Part shown: piece by piece, positions 32,943 through 41,619 of the stretch
Numbering within the stretch: the first letter of the stretch is position 1
Layout: the number at the start of each line of letters is the position of its first letter
NCBI RefSeq assembly: GCF_001426405.1
Contig: NZ_LMEP01000005.1
Coordinates: 190,809 to 254,808, forward strand
Direction of reading: 5' to 3'
DNA from: Streptomyces sp. Root1304
GTDB taxonomy: Bacteria; Actinomycetota; Actinomycetes; Streptomycetales; Streptomycetaceae
DNA: 64,000 bases
The notes under the pieces: model-generated
What the model was told of the DNA's origin: nothing
Databases searched by the model: none
The model's input: only the letters and a program-made list of their open reading frames with translations
Position numbers and translations under genes: made by a program

Positions 32943-34553
32943 TTACGCACCGCGGACGGTGACCTCCACGGAGTGCCACCCCTGCGCGCCGTCCGGCATG
33001 GGGTCGGTGCGCTCCTCCGGCTGGGTGGTGCCGGAGCCGTCGGTCGCGCGGACGGTGAGGGTGTGCCGGCCGGGGGTGGCCGCCCACGGGTACACCCACT
33101 GCCGCCAGGTGTCGCGGCTGTCCTCGGCGGCGAGCCGGGCGTCCTGCCAGGGGCCGTCGTCGACGCGGACCTCGACCCGGCGGATGCCCCGGTGCTGGGC
33201 CCAGGCGACCCCGGCGACCATGACGGTGCCGGCGGTGACGCGGGTGAGGGCGCGGGGCGTGTCGATGCGGGACTCCGTCTTGACGGGGGCCCGCGCGGAC
33301 CAGCCGCGCGGGACCCAGTAGGCGTCGTAGGCGTCGAAGGTGGTGAGCTCGATCGACTCGATCCACTTGCAGGCGGAGACGTAGCCGTAGAGCCCGGGGA
33401 CGACCATGCGGACGGGGAAGCCGTGGACGAAGGGCAGGGGTTCGCCGTTCATGCCGAAGGCGAGCAGGGCGTCCCGGCCGTCCATGACGTCCTCGACGGG
33501 GGTGCCGATGGTCATGCCGTCCACGGAGCGGGCGACCAGCTGGTCGGCGGGTCCGCCTTCGGAGGGCGGCCGTACACCGGCCTCGCGGAGCAGGTCGGCG
33601 AGGGGGACGCCGAGCCAGCGGGCGTTGCCCACGAGGGTGCCGCCGACCTCGTTGGAGACGCAGGCGAGGGTGATGTCCCGCTCCACGTTCCGGCGTGCCG
33701 TCAGCTCCCGCAGGGTGACGGTGAGTTCCCGGCTCACTCCGCTGCCGTGCACGCGCAGCCGCCAGTGGTCGGCGTCGACCCGCGGGACGACGAGGGCGGT
33801 GTCGACCCGGTAGAAGTCGCGGTTGGGGGTGAGGAAGGGGCTGATGCCGGGGACCCGGAGCACGGCTCCCTCGGGTACGGGCGGCGCCGGGGACGCGGGC
33901 CGGGGCAGGCGCAGGGCCTCGCGGGAGGCGGCGGCGTTCTCCTCGACGGGGCTGCCGACCGAGCGGGCGACCGCGGCGGCGCCGGTCGCGACGAGGCCGG
34001 CGGAGGCGGCGACGACGAGGAAGCCCCGGCGGTCGGAACGGGCGACGGGGTCCCCGGCGCCCCCCGCGCGCACCGGACGCCCGGCGAGGAGGCGGACCAT
34101 CAGGACGTACAGGAGGAGCGCGCCGGCGGCTGCTCCGACGAGGGAGGGCAGGGCGTCCGCGGCCGAATCCGAGTCCGGGCGGGTGACGGCGGCGAGCGCC
34201 CCGAGGACGCCGAACGCGCCGACCGCCGCCGCGCCGAGCAGGGGGCGCCGGAGCGCGAGGAGTCCGACGGCCGCGGCGAGGGCGCCGAGGATGACGAGGA
34301 TGCCGAACTGGAGGACGGCCTTGTCGTTCTCGCCGAAGGCGCGGATCGCCCATTCCTTGACGGCCGCCGGGGTCCGGTCGACGACGGCGCCGCCCACGGC
34401 GATGACGGGGCCGGCCTCGGGCCGCACCCAGAAGGAGGCGAGGTCCGCGACGGCGAGGGAGACGTAGGCGGAGACGAGGCCGCCGAGGGCGGCGAGGAGC
34501 CGGTCGGTGCGGGTGGGCTCACGCGGGGGCTGTGAGAGGGTCATGCTCCTCAT
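32943..34553 (-). CDS. membrane-anchored molybdopterin sulfite-oxidase-like enzyme, second copy
   Basis: 536 residues with the same architecture as the gene at 4839: four or five membrane helices in the first 160 residues, a Tat-like RSDRRGFLVVAAS segment, and then a sulfite-oxidase molybdopterin domain. The Mo-ligand cysteine is in TLACVSNEVGG. The blocks PSLVGAAAGALLLYVL, LVARSVDGMTIGTPVEDVMD and RMVVPGLYGYVSACKWIE line up with that paralogue almost word for word. It faces outward and its substrate is unknown. The start may be at 34544, but GAGGAG is too close to it. It lies 33 bases upstream of the AfsR-like gene. Confidence 0.9.
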   Translation of the reverse strand: MRSMTLSQPPREPTRTDRLLAALGGLVSAYVSLAVADLASFWVRPEAGPVIAVGGAVVDRTPAAVKEWAIRAFGENDKAVLQFGILVILGALAAAVGLLALRRPLLGAAAVGAFGVLGALAAVTRPDSDSAADALPSLVGAAAGALLLYVLMVRLLAGRPVRAGGAGDPVARSDRRGFLVVAASAGLVATGAAAVARSVGSPVEENAAASREALRLPRPASPAPPVPEGAVLRVPGISPFLTPNRDFYRVDTALVVPRVDADHWRLRVHGSGVSRELTVTLRELTARRNVERDITLACVSNEVGGTLVGNARWLGVPLADLLREAGVRPPSEGGPADQLVARSVDGMTIGTPVEDVMDGRDALLAFGMNGEPLPFVHGFPVRMVVPGLYGYVSACKWIESIELTTFDAYDAYWVPRGWSARAPVKTESRIDTPRALTRVTAGTVMVAGVAWAQHRGIRRVEVRVDDGPWQDARLAAEDSRDTWRQWVYPWAATPGRHTLTVRATDGSGTTQPEERTDPMPDGAQGWHSVEVTVRGA

Positions 34554-34681
34554 TCGGCAGGCAGGGGACTGCGAGTGGGCGGTTTCACCTGGAAGGCGGA
34601 GAGCGGGCGCCCGGCGCGGGCCGGGTCCTCACGGTCCCTCTGCCCCGGCGGGGGCGGGCCGACGCGCGCGCCGGGGATTCC

Positions 34682-35596
34682 TCACCCCCTCGTGTCGGTC
34701 GGGCCCGGGTGATCGCCCGGTGTGGCCAGCTCCGCGACGGCCTCGGCGCCGACGACCGCCCCGGTGGACTTCCTGCCGCGCCGGAGGCGGCCTTCGAGCC
34801 AGGACGCGAAGGTGGTGAGGGCGAAGTTGAGGACGACGAAGATCACGGCGACGACGGTGAAGCAGGCGATGGTGTTGGCGCCGTAGTTGGCGCTCATGGG
34901 GCGGACCGAGGCGAGGAGTTCGGAGAATCCGAGCATCGCGCCGCCGAGCGCGGTGTCCTTGACGATGACGACGAGCTGGCTGACGAGCGCGGGCAGCATG
35001 GCCGTCACGGACTGCGGCAGCAGGACGTACGCCATGGTCTGGCCCTTGCGCATGCCGATGGCCTTCGCCGCGTCGGTCTGTCCGGCGGGGAGGGCGAGGA
35101 TGCCGGCGCGGACGACCTCGGCGAGGACGGAGGCGTTGTAGAGGACCAGGCCGGTGACGACGGCGTACAGGGGGCGGGTGTCGGGGCTGACCTCGGTGAA
35201 CTCGGAGTACGCGGCGTTGGCGAAGAGCATCAGGATGAGCACGGGGATGGCCCGGAAGAACTCGACGACGGTGCCGGCCGTGGCGCGTACGGCGCGGTGG
35301 TCGGAGAGCCGGGAGACGCCGAGGAGGGCGCCGAGCGGCAGGGCGATCACCATGGAGAGCCCGGCGGCGATCACGGTGTTCTTCAGGGCGGGCAGGATGT
35401 ACGTCTCCCAGACGCGGGCGTCGGTGAAGAAGGGGGCCCACTTGGCCCATTCGAGCTGGTTCTTCCCGGCGAGGCTCGCCACCACCCACCAGAGCACGGC
35501 GGCGAGCGCCAGCAGGAACAGCAGCGTCCAGAGGAGGTTGCGCCGCCGGGCGCGCGGCCCGGGGACGTCGTAGAGGACGGTGGGGCGGGTCTTCAC
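34682..35596 (-). CDS. gluD: glutamate-type ABC transporter permease GluD
   Basis: 304 residues. It has a long N-terminal extension with a first helix (LLWTLLFLLALAAVLWWVVA), then the HisM/GlnP-type core. The EAA loop reads TDAAKAIGMRKGQTMAYVLL. The C-terminus is a cytoplasmic tail of about 40 residues. The order gluA-B-C-D matches the actinobacterial glutamate uptake system. The GTG at 35596 overlaps the stop of gluC (GTGA). It is the last gene of the leftward operon. Confidence 0.9.
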   Translation of the reverse strand: MKTRPTVLYDVPGPRARRRNLLWTLLFLLALAAVLWWVVASLAGKNQLEWAKWAPFFTDARVWETYILPALKNTVIAAGLSMVIALPLGALLGVSRLSDHRAVRATAGTVVEFFRAIPVLILMLFANAAYSEFTEVSPDTRPLYAVVTGLVLYNASVLAEVVRAGILALPAGQTDAAKAIGMRKGQTMAYVLLPQSVTAMLPALVSQLVVIVKDTALGGAMLGFSELLASVRPMSANYGANTIACFTVVAVIFVVLNFALTTFASWLEGRLRRGRKSTGAVVGAEAVAELATPGDHPGPTDTRG

Positions 35597-36258
35597 CGTT
35601 TCACCGCCACCTTCTTGGCGACCCAGCCGAGGAGGAGTCCGGTGGGCAGGGTGAGGCAGAGGAAGCCGAGGGCGAAGATCGCGGAGATGAGGATGAGCTG
35701 GGCCTCGTTCTCGATCATCTCGCGCATCAGCAGGGCGGCTTCGGCGACGCCGATGGCGGCGGCCACGGTGGTGTTCTTGGTGAGGGCGATGAGGACGTTG
35801 GCGAGCGGGCCGACGACGGAGCGGAAGGCCTGGGGAAGCACGATGATGCGCAGGACCTGGGGGAAGCTGAGTCCGATGGCGCGGGCGGCCTCGACCTGCC
35901 CCAGGGGGACGGTGTTGATGCCGGACCGGAGCGCCTCGCAGACGAAGGCGCTGGTGTAGGCGGTGAGGCCGAGGACGGCGAGGCGGAAGTTGATGGTGGT
36001 GAAGCGTTCGGCGCCCATGCTGACGCCGAGGGTCTGGAAGAGGCCCAGCGAGGTGAAGACGATGATGACGGTGAGCGGGATGTTGCGGACGATGTTGACG
36101 TAGACGGTGCCGAAGCCCCGCATGAGGGGGACGGGGCTGACGCGCATGGCGGCCAGCAGCGTCCCCCAGACGAGGGAGCCGATCGCGGAGTAGACGGTGA
36201 GCTGCACCGTCACCCAGAAGGCTCCGAGCAGGTCGTACCCCTGGAGGAAGTCGAACAC
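35593..36258 (-). CDS. gluC: glutamate-type ABC transporter permease GluC
   Basis: 221 residues with five likely helices. Family phrases are GFGTVYVNIVRNIPLTVIIV near the second helix, VCEALRSGINTVPLGQVEAA and the EAA loop ARAIGLSFPQVLRIIVLPQA. These match polar amino-acid permeases of the GluC group. A GTG start at 36258 lies 13 bases after the binding-protein stop. It pairs with GluD to form the channel for glutamate or aspartate. Confidence 0.9.
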   Translation of the reverse strand: MFDFLQGYDLLGAFWVTVQLTVYSAIGSLVWGTLLAAMRVSPVPLMRGFGTVYVNIVRNIPLTVIIVFTSLGLFQTLGVSMGAERFTTINFRLAVLGLTAYTSAFVCEALRSGINTVPLGQVEAARAIGLSFPQVLRIIVLPQAFRSVVGPLANVLIALTKNTTVAAAIGVAEAALLMREMIENEAQLILISAIFALGFLCLTLPTGLLLGWVAKKVAVKR

Positions 36259-36271
36259 GGCGGCCGTCCGC

Positions 36272-37144
36272 TCACTTCACGATGACGCCGATCTTCGGGG
36301 CGGGTTCGTTCTGGTACCCGGCCGGGCCGAAGTTCTTCTTGACCGCCGCCTCCCAGGAGCCGTCGGCGACCATCTTCTCCAGGGCGGTGTTGATCCTGCC
36401 CTTGAGGTCGCTGCCCTTCTGGACGCCGATGCCGTAGTTCTCGTTGCTCATCTTGAAGCCGCCGAGCTTGAACTTGCCCTTGAACTCGGGCTGCGCCGCG
36501 TATCCGGCGAGGATGGAGTCGTCGGTGGTGACGGCGTCGATGACACCGTTCTCGAGGCCGGTCAGGCACTCGGAGTAGCCGCCGTACTCCTGGAGCTGGG
36601 CGTCGGGGGCGAGCTTCGTCTTGACGTTCTGCGCCGAGGTCGAGCCGGTGACCGAGCAGAGCTTCTTGTGGTTGAGGTCGGACGGCTTCTTGATGGAGGC
36701 GTCGTCGGCGCGGATCAGGACGTCCTGGTGGGCGAGGAGGTAGGGGCCGGCGAAGTCGACCTTCTTGGCGCGCTCGTCGTTGATCGAGTACGAGGCCGCG
36801 ATGAAGTCGACGTCGCCGCGCTGGAGCAGCGTCTCCCGGTCGGCGCTCTTGGCTTCCTTCCAGACGATGTCGGAGGGGTCGTGGCCGAGCTGCTTGGCGA
36901 TGTACGTGGCGACGTCGACGTCGAAGCCGGTGTAGGTGCCGTCGGGGGTCTTCAGCCCGACGCCGGGCTGGTCGAACTTGATGCCGACGGTGATCTTGTC
37001 GCCGTCGCCGTGGTCGCGGGGCGTTCCGCCCGCCGCGGCGTGCGCGAATCCCGCCGAGGTGAAGGAGAGGACGACGGCCGCGGCTGCGGCCACGGTGGCC
37101 CTCCCGGTCCTGACGGCGGCCCTGCGGGTCCTGGTCGGGTTCAT
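36272..37144 (-). CDS. gluB: glutamate-type ABC transporter binding protein GluB
   Basis: 290 residues. The signal peptide is TVAAAAAVVLSFTSAGFAHA, followed by an Ala-Ala-Gly start. There is no lipobox cysteine, so the protein may be secreted or held by the signal peptide, which differs from the lipoprotein form usual for GluB. The SBP family 3 fold contains GIKFDQPGVGLKTPDGTYTG, FDVDVATYIAKQLG and FIAASYSINDERAKKVDFAG. Two cysteines (LCSVTG and ECLTG) are placed to form the family disulphide. The ATG at 37144 has GGGGTGATCCTC before it. Confidence 0.9.
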   Translation of the reverse strand: MNPTRTRRAAVRTGRATVAAAAAVVLSFTSAGFAHAAAGGTPRDHGDGDKITVGIKFDQPGVGLKTPDGTYTGFDVDVATYIAKQLGHDPSDIVWKEAKSADRETLLQRGDVDFIAASYSINDERAKKVDFAGPYLLAHQDVLIRADDASIKKPSDLNHKKLCSVTGSTSAQNVKTKLAPDAQLQEYGGYSECLTGLENGVIDAVTTDDSILAGYAAQPEFKGKFKLGGFKMSNENYGIGVQKGSDLKGRINTALEKMVADGSWEAAVKKNFGPAGYQNEPAPKIGVIVK

Positions 37145-37190
37145 GAGGATCACCCCTGGGGGCTGTGGGTCGGGCGGCGGCCGGCCGTGC

Positions 37191-37946
<756 letters not shown>

Positions 37947-38039
37947 GGCACCCTCCTGGGTCACGCCCCCGATTGCCGGTCCCTCCTCACGTTCATGCTC
38001 CGCCCTCCGCCCGGCCCCCGCACGCCGGACGGACGCGGC

Positions 38040-38069
38040 GGGACCCGGGACCTGCCGGTCCCGGGTCCC
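38040..38069. terminator. terminator between gluA and the esterase gene
   Basis: A perfect 13-base-pair stem (38040-38052 with 38057-38069) closes on TGCC. It lies 38 bases past the stop of the leftward esterase gene and before gluA, so it should separate the two transcripts. Confidence 0.75.
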
Positions 38070-38106
38070 GTACCTCGGGTCCGGCGCGCGGACCCCCGGC
38101 CCGTCC

Positions 38107-38802
38107 TCAGGCCTCCGTCTCGCGTACGGCCAGCTCGATCAGGTCGCAGACCTCGAGGGGCCGGGAGGCCAGGGAGGCGTGGCTCGCGTCGAGCTCGACG
38201 GTCTTGCGGGGGTTCATCCGCGCGGCCATGCGGCGCTCGTTGTCGGGGTGGATCATGCGGTCCCGGGTGGAGACCTGGTAGTAGCTCGGCTTCGCCCGCC
38301 AGGCCGGAGCGGTGACGGTGTCGCCGAAGGTGGAGCCGAGGGGCGCCTTCTGCGTGACGGCCATGACCAGGGCCTCCTCCTGGGTCAGGTCCTGGGCGAA
38401 GCTGTCGTGGAAGGCGTCCTGCTTGATCCAGAGGTAGCCGTCGGAGTCGGGCACGATGTTGTCGAAGGCCTCGGGCGGCGTCTCCTGGCTGAGCTGTCCC
38501 GGGCTCTCCCCGGCGTCCGGGGCGAAGGCGGCGACGTAGACGAGGCCGGTCACGTTCGGCAGGTCGCCCGCCTCGGTGATGACGGCGCCGCCGTAGGAGT
38601 GGCCGACGAGGACCACGGGGCCGCCCACCTGGCCGACCATCTTCCGGGTGCGCTCGGTGTCGTCGGCGAGGGAGGTGAGCGGGTTCTCGACGGCGTGGAG
38701 CCTGTCGTGGCCGCGCCGGTGGAGTTCGACGATGACCTTCGACCAGTGGGCGGCGCCGCCCCAGAATCCGTGCACGAGGACGATCGTGGGCCTGTCTGCC
38801 AT
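38107..38802 (-). CDS. alpha/beta hydrolase (EstC-like)
   Basis: 231 residues. The oxyanion motif is [14 protein letters not shown] and the nucleophile elbow GHSYGGAVI. The probable acid is in the [10 protein letters not shown] turn and the catalytic histidine in [13 protein letters not shown]. No signal peptide is present. The family includes plant MES-like esterases and Streptomyces EstC. AAF-type substrates and physiological role are unknown. It is transcribed alone leftward and is divergent from the cNMP-binding protein gene. Confidence 0.9.
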   Translation of the reverse strand: MADRPTIVLVHGFWGGAAHWSKVIVELHRRGHDRLHAVENPLTSLADDTERTRKMVGQVGGPVVLVGHSYGGAVITEAGDLPNVTGLVYVAAFAPDAGESPGQLSQETPPEAFDNIVPDSDGYLWIKQDAFHDSFAQDLTQEEALVMAVTQKAPLGSTFGDTVTAPAWRAKPSYYQVSTRDRMIHPDNERRMAARMNPRKTVELDASHASLASRPLEVCDLIELAVRETEA

Positions 38803-39016
38803 GGGTCTCGAACCGATCTGCGCGAGGAAGTGGGCTCCGCCCCCGGTCCCGCCCCGTACCCCCGCCGTCACGCTACGGGAGCGGCGGCGGGCCCGCACGT
38901 CCGGCCGGAGCGGTGTCCCGGGGCGTCGCGCGGGGGCCGGCGGGCCGCGCGGGCGCGCACGGCGGCGGCCTGGCGGACACTGGTGGTGGGAGCCGAGTGT
39001 GCGAGGAGGGTCCGCC

Positions 39017-39475
39017 ATGAGCAGTGCCGCGCCCAAGGTCAGCACGTTGCCGCCGGAGCACCGGGAGCGCCTGATGGCCTTCGCCGAGGACGTGTACTTC
39101 GAGTCCGGCCACCGGCTGTTCGAGGAACAGCAGCATGCCGACCGGTTCTGGATCCTGAAGACGGGTGCGGTGACGCTCGACGCGAAGGTGCCGGGCCGCG
39201 GGGCGCCGGTGATCGAGACGCTGCACCACGGTGAGCTGGTCGGTGTGTCGTGGCTGTTCCCGCCGTATCTGTGCCAGTCGGGGGCGGAGGCGATGACACC
39301 GGTACGGGCGCACGAGTTCGACGCCCCGGCGGTCCGCTCCATGTGCCGCTCGGACGCCGAGTTCGGGGCCTCGGTCATGTTCTGGGTGGGGGCTATCCTG
39401 GCCCACCGCCTCCATGTGACCCGGGTCAGGCTCCTCGACCTGTACGCACCGCACGGGAGCGGCATCCTGGCCTGA
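39017..39475 (+). CDS. stand-alone cyclic-nucleotide-binding domain protein
   Basis: 152 residues, essentially one cNMP-binding beta-barrel of the Crp type with GHRLFEEQQHADRFWILKTG, APVIETLHHGELVGVSWLFP and a C-terminal alpha-helical part. The usual R-S-A-T phosphate-cassette is not obvious: the corresponding loop reads GELVGVSWLF and then TPVRAHEFDA. There is no helix-turn-helix. It may therefore regulate another protein, possibly the carboxyltransferase encoded 54 bases downstream on the same strand. GGAGGG lies seven bases before the ATG at 39017. Confidence 0.85.
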   Translation: MSSAAPKVSTLPPEHRERLMAFAEDVYFESGHRLFEEQQHADRFWILKTGAVTLDAKVPGRGAPVIETLHHGELVGVSWLFPPYLCQSGAEAMTPVRAHEFDAPAVRSMCRSDAEFGASVMFWVGAILAHRLHVTRVRLLDLYAPHGSGILA

Positions 39476-39529
39476 GGGCCGGATGGCGGGGCGGGGAGCG
39501 AGGGTCCGGCGACGAGCTGCGAGGTCCGC

Positions 39530-40918
39530 ATGGGGGAACCGACGACGACGGCACGCGGGGCGATCGGCCTGGTCGCCGACGACTTCACCGAGCTGACCTT
39601 CACCGAGGGGCCCTTGGCCGGTGACGGGCCGATCGGATGGCCCGGGTACGCCGAGGCGCACGCCCGTGCCGCCGCGCGTTCCGGCGAGACCGAGTCGGTG
39701 GTCTGCGGTACGGGCCTGGTGGGCGGGGTGCCCGTGGTCCTGGTGTCCTTCGAGTTCCGGTTCCTCGGTGGTTCGCTCGGGGAGCGGACGGGGGCGCGGA
39801 TCGCCTTCGCGCACGCGGTGGCCCGGGAGCGCCGGATGCCGGTGGTCGTCCTTCCGGCCACCGGCGGCAGCCGGATGCACGAGGGCATGCGGGCGCTGCT
39901 CCAGCTCCAGTACCTGGCCCGCGAGTCGGAGCTGACCCGGGCGGCCGGGCTGCCGCAGATCGCGGTCCTGCGGGATCCGACGACGGGCGGGGGCTGGGCC
40001 ACGCTCGGCGCCGGGTCCGATGTGGTCCTCGCCCTGCCGGGCGCCCAGGTCGGCTTCGCCGGCTCGCGCGTGCGGCCGCCGGACGCGGACCCCACCGCGT
40101 ACACCGCCGAGGCCCAGCTCGCCCATGGCCACGTCGACGCGGTGGTGGCCCCCGCCGAGCTGCGCGCCACCCTCGGCCGCTGGCTCTCGCTGCTCACCGG
40201 GCCGGTGGGGACGGGCCCGGTCCGGCCGCCGGACGCGCTCCCGATGCCGGGGGCCGCTCCGGACGCACCCGGGGCGGCCGTCCCCGGCGCCGACGGCGGC
40301 CGGGAGGCGGTGGCGCGGGCGCGGCATCCCGGCCGGCCGCGGGCGGACGCCTATCTCGACGCCCACTTCACCGTGCGCGCGGAGATCTCGGGCGACCGCT
40401 GCGGCGGTGTCGACCCGGGCATGCGCTGCGGTTTCGGGCGGCGCCCCGACGGCCGTACCGTCGCCTACGCGGCGCAGTGCGGGACCGCGACCCGCCCGGC
40501 CGGCTTCCGTACGGCCGCTCGGCTCGTGCGGCTCGCCGGGCGGCTGGGCATCCCGGTCCTCACGCTGATCGACACCCCGGGCGCGGCCAACGACGAGGCG
40601 GCGGAGCACGCGGGGGCGGGTCCGGCGATAGCCGATCTCTTCGCCGCCGTCGTCTCCGCCCGCACCCCGCTGACCTCGCTCCTCATCGGTGAGGGCGGCT
40701 CGGGCGGCGCCCTCGCCCTGGCCGCCCCGGAGAACCTGTGGGCGACGCCCGACAGCTACTTCTCGGTCATCGCCCCGGAACTCGCGGCGTCCATCCTGAA
40801 GCGTCCGCCGGAGGAGTCGGCCGAGGTGGCGGACCGGCTCCGGCTGCGCCCGGAGGACCTCCTCGACCTGGGTGTGGTCCGGGGCGTCGTGGCGGACGGG
40901 TCCGCTCACCGGCCCTGA
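39530..40918 (+). CDS. single-chain AccD-AccA-type carboxyltransferase
   Basis: 462 residues in which both carboxyltransferase halves are fused. The first (about 1-225) resembles AccD, with VLVSFEFRFLGGSLGERTGA and VVLPATGGSRMHEGMRALL, but lacks the N-terminal zinc ribbon of bacterial AccD. The second (about 290-460) resembles AccA with LGIPVLTLIDTPGAANDEAA and LLIGEGGSGGALALAAPEN. A Pro/Ala-rich linker joins them. The biotin carboxylase and BCCP subunits are not in the neighbourhood. Actinobacterial acyl-CoA carboxylases normally use large biotin-carrying alpha chains, so this would be an accessory enzyme or a malonate decarboxylase relative. A cNMP-binding protein gene lies upstream. Confidence 0.88.
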   Translation: MGEPTTTARGAIGLVADDFTELTFTEGPLAGDGPIGWPGYAEAHARAAARSGETESVVCGTGLVGGVPVVLVSFEFRFLGGSLGERTGARIAFAHAVARERRMPVVVLPATGGSRMHEGMRALLQLQYLARESELTRAAGLPQIAVLRDPTTGGGWATLGAGSDVVLALPGAQVGFAGSRVRPPDADPTAYTAEAQLAHGHVDAVVAPAELRATLGRWLSLLTGPVGTGPVRPPDALPMPGAAPDAPGAAVPGADGGREAVARARHPGRPRADAYLDAHFTVRAEISGDRCGGVDPGMRCGFGRRPDGRTVAYAAQCGTATRPAGFRTAARLVRLAGRLGIPVLTLIDTPGAANDEAAEHAGAGPAIADLFAAVVSARTPLTSLLIGEGGSGGALALAAPENLWATPDSYFSVIAPELAASILKRPPEESAEVADRLRLRPEDLLDLGVVRGVVADGSAHRP

Positions 40919-40936
40919 ATCGCTTCCCTCTCCTCC

Positions 40937-40972
40937 TTCCCGAAGTCCTTCCCGAAGTCCTTCCCGAAGTCC
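40937..40972. repeat. three tandem copies of a 12-base repeat
   Basis: TTCCCGAAGTCC occurs three times head to tail, right after the carboxyltransferase gene. Twenty-odd bases on, the unit TTGTACGGGC occurs twice, at 40999 and 41010. The array lies 110 bases before the start of the next gene and may be a regulatory or slipped-strand feature. Confidence 0.85.
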
Positions 40973-41082
40973 TGTCCGTGCCCTGTACGCGGGTTGTACG
41001 GGCGTTGTACGGGCCCCCGCGAGAGTGGGCGTACCCGAGCGCAGCGGCGTTCGGTGCACGCCGACCCCTGCAGGAGCCCCCG

Positions 41083-41619
41083 ATGAATCGCATGTCCCGC
41101 ACCCGTGGCCGGTCCCGGTCCCGTACCCGTGGTGTCCTTGCCGCCGGTGTCGCCGTCGCGGCCCTCGGCACCCTCGCCGCCGGCGTCGGCACGGCCCAGG
41201 CCGACCAGAAGGAGAGGCGGCCCGCCAAGGTCACCGAGCGGGAGATCGCCGGGCTGTTCGACCGGTGGAACGCGGCGCTGCGGACCGGGGACGCGGAGAA
41301 GGTGACGGAGCGGTACGCCGAGGACGCCGTGCTGCTGCCGACCGCCTCGCCCCGGATACGCACCGACCACGCGGCGATCACCGACTACTTCGAGCACTTC
41401 CTCCGGAACAGCCCCCGGGGGGAGAAGCTCCGTTCGGAGATCACCGTCCTGGACGAGAACTCCGCGCTGGACGCGGGTCTCTACCGCTTCCACCTCACGG
41501 ACCCGGGGACCGGTGCCACCCGGGCCGTCGACGCCCGCTACACCTATGTGTACGAGAAGCGGGGCGGCGACTGGCTGATCGTCAACCACCACTCCTCGGT
41601 GCTGCCGGCCGAGGGCTGA
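41083..41619 (+). CDS. secreted SgcJ/EcaC-type (SnoaL-like) protein
   Basis: 178 residues. The basic start and signal peptide are followed by AAGVGTAQADQKER. Then comes a CaMKII-association/SnoaL-like fold with IAGLFDRWNAALRTGDAEKV, YAEDAVLLPT, HAAITDYFEHFL and the closing DWLIVNHHSSVLP. Proteins of the SgcJ/EcaC group are small cone-shaped folds that often bind hydrophobic ligands, and the function here is unknown. CAGGAGC lies five bases before the ATG at 41083. Its last 38 bases overlap the end of the convergent histidine-kinase gene. Confidence 0.88.
   Translation: MNRMSRTRGRSRSRTRGVLAAGVAVAALGTLAAGVGTAQADQKERRPAKVTEREIAGLFDRWNAALRTGDAEKVTERYAEDAVLLPTASPRIRTDHAAITDYFEHFLRNSPRGEKLRSEITVLDENSALDAGLYRFHLTDPGTGATRAVDARYTYVYEKRGGDWLIVNHHSSVLPAEG

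Noticed and set aside
30762..34535. A 1257-codon open frame on the + strand
   Set aside because: It lies antisense to two clear leftward genes with conserved motifs. Long antisense frames are expected in high-GC DNA, and the translation is low-complexity Gly/Val/Glu-rich with no domain.
40937..40972. Possible CRISPR or iteron array
   Set aside because: Only three 12-base units with no spacers and no rep or cas genes near.
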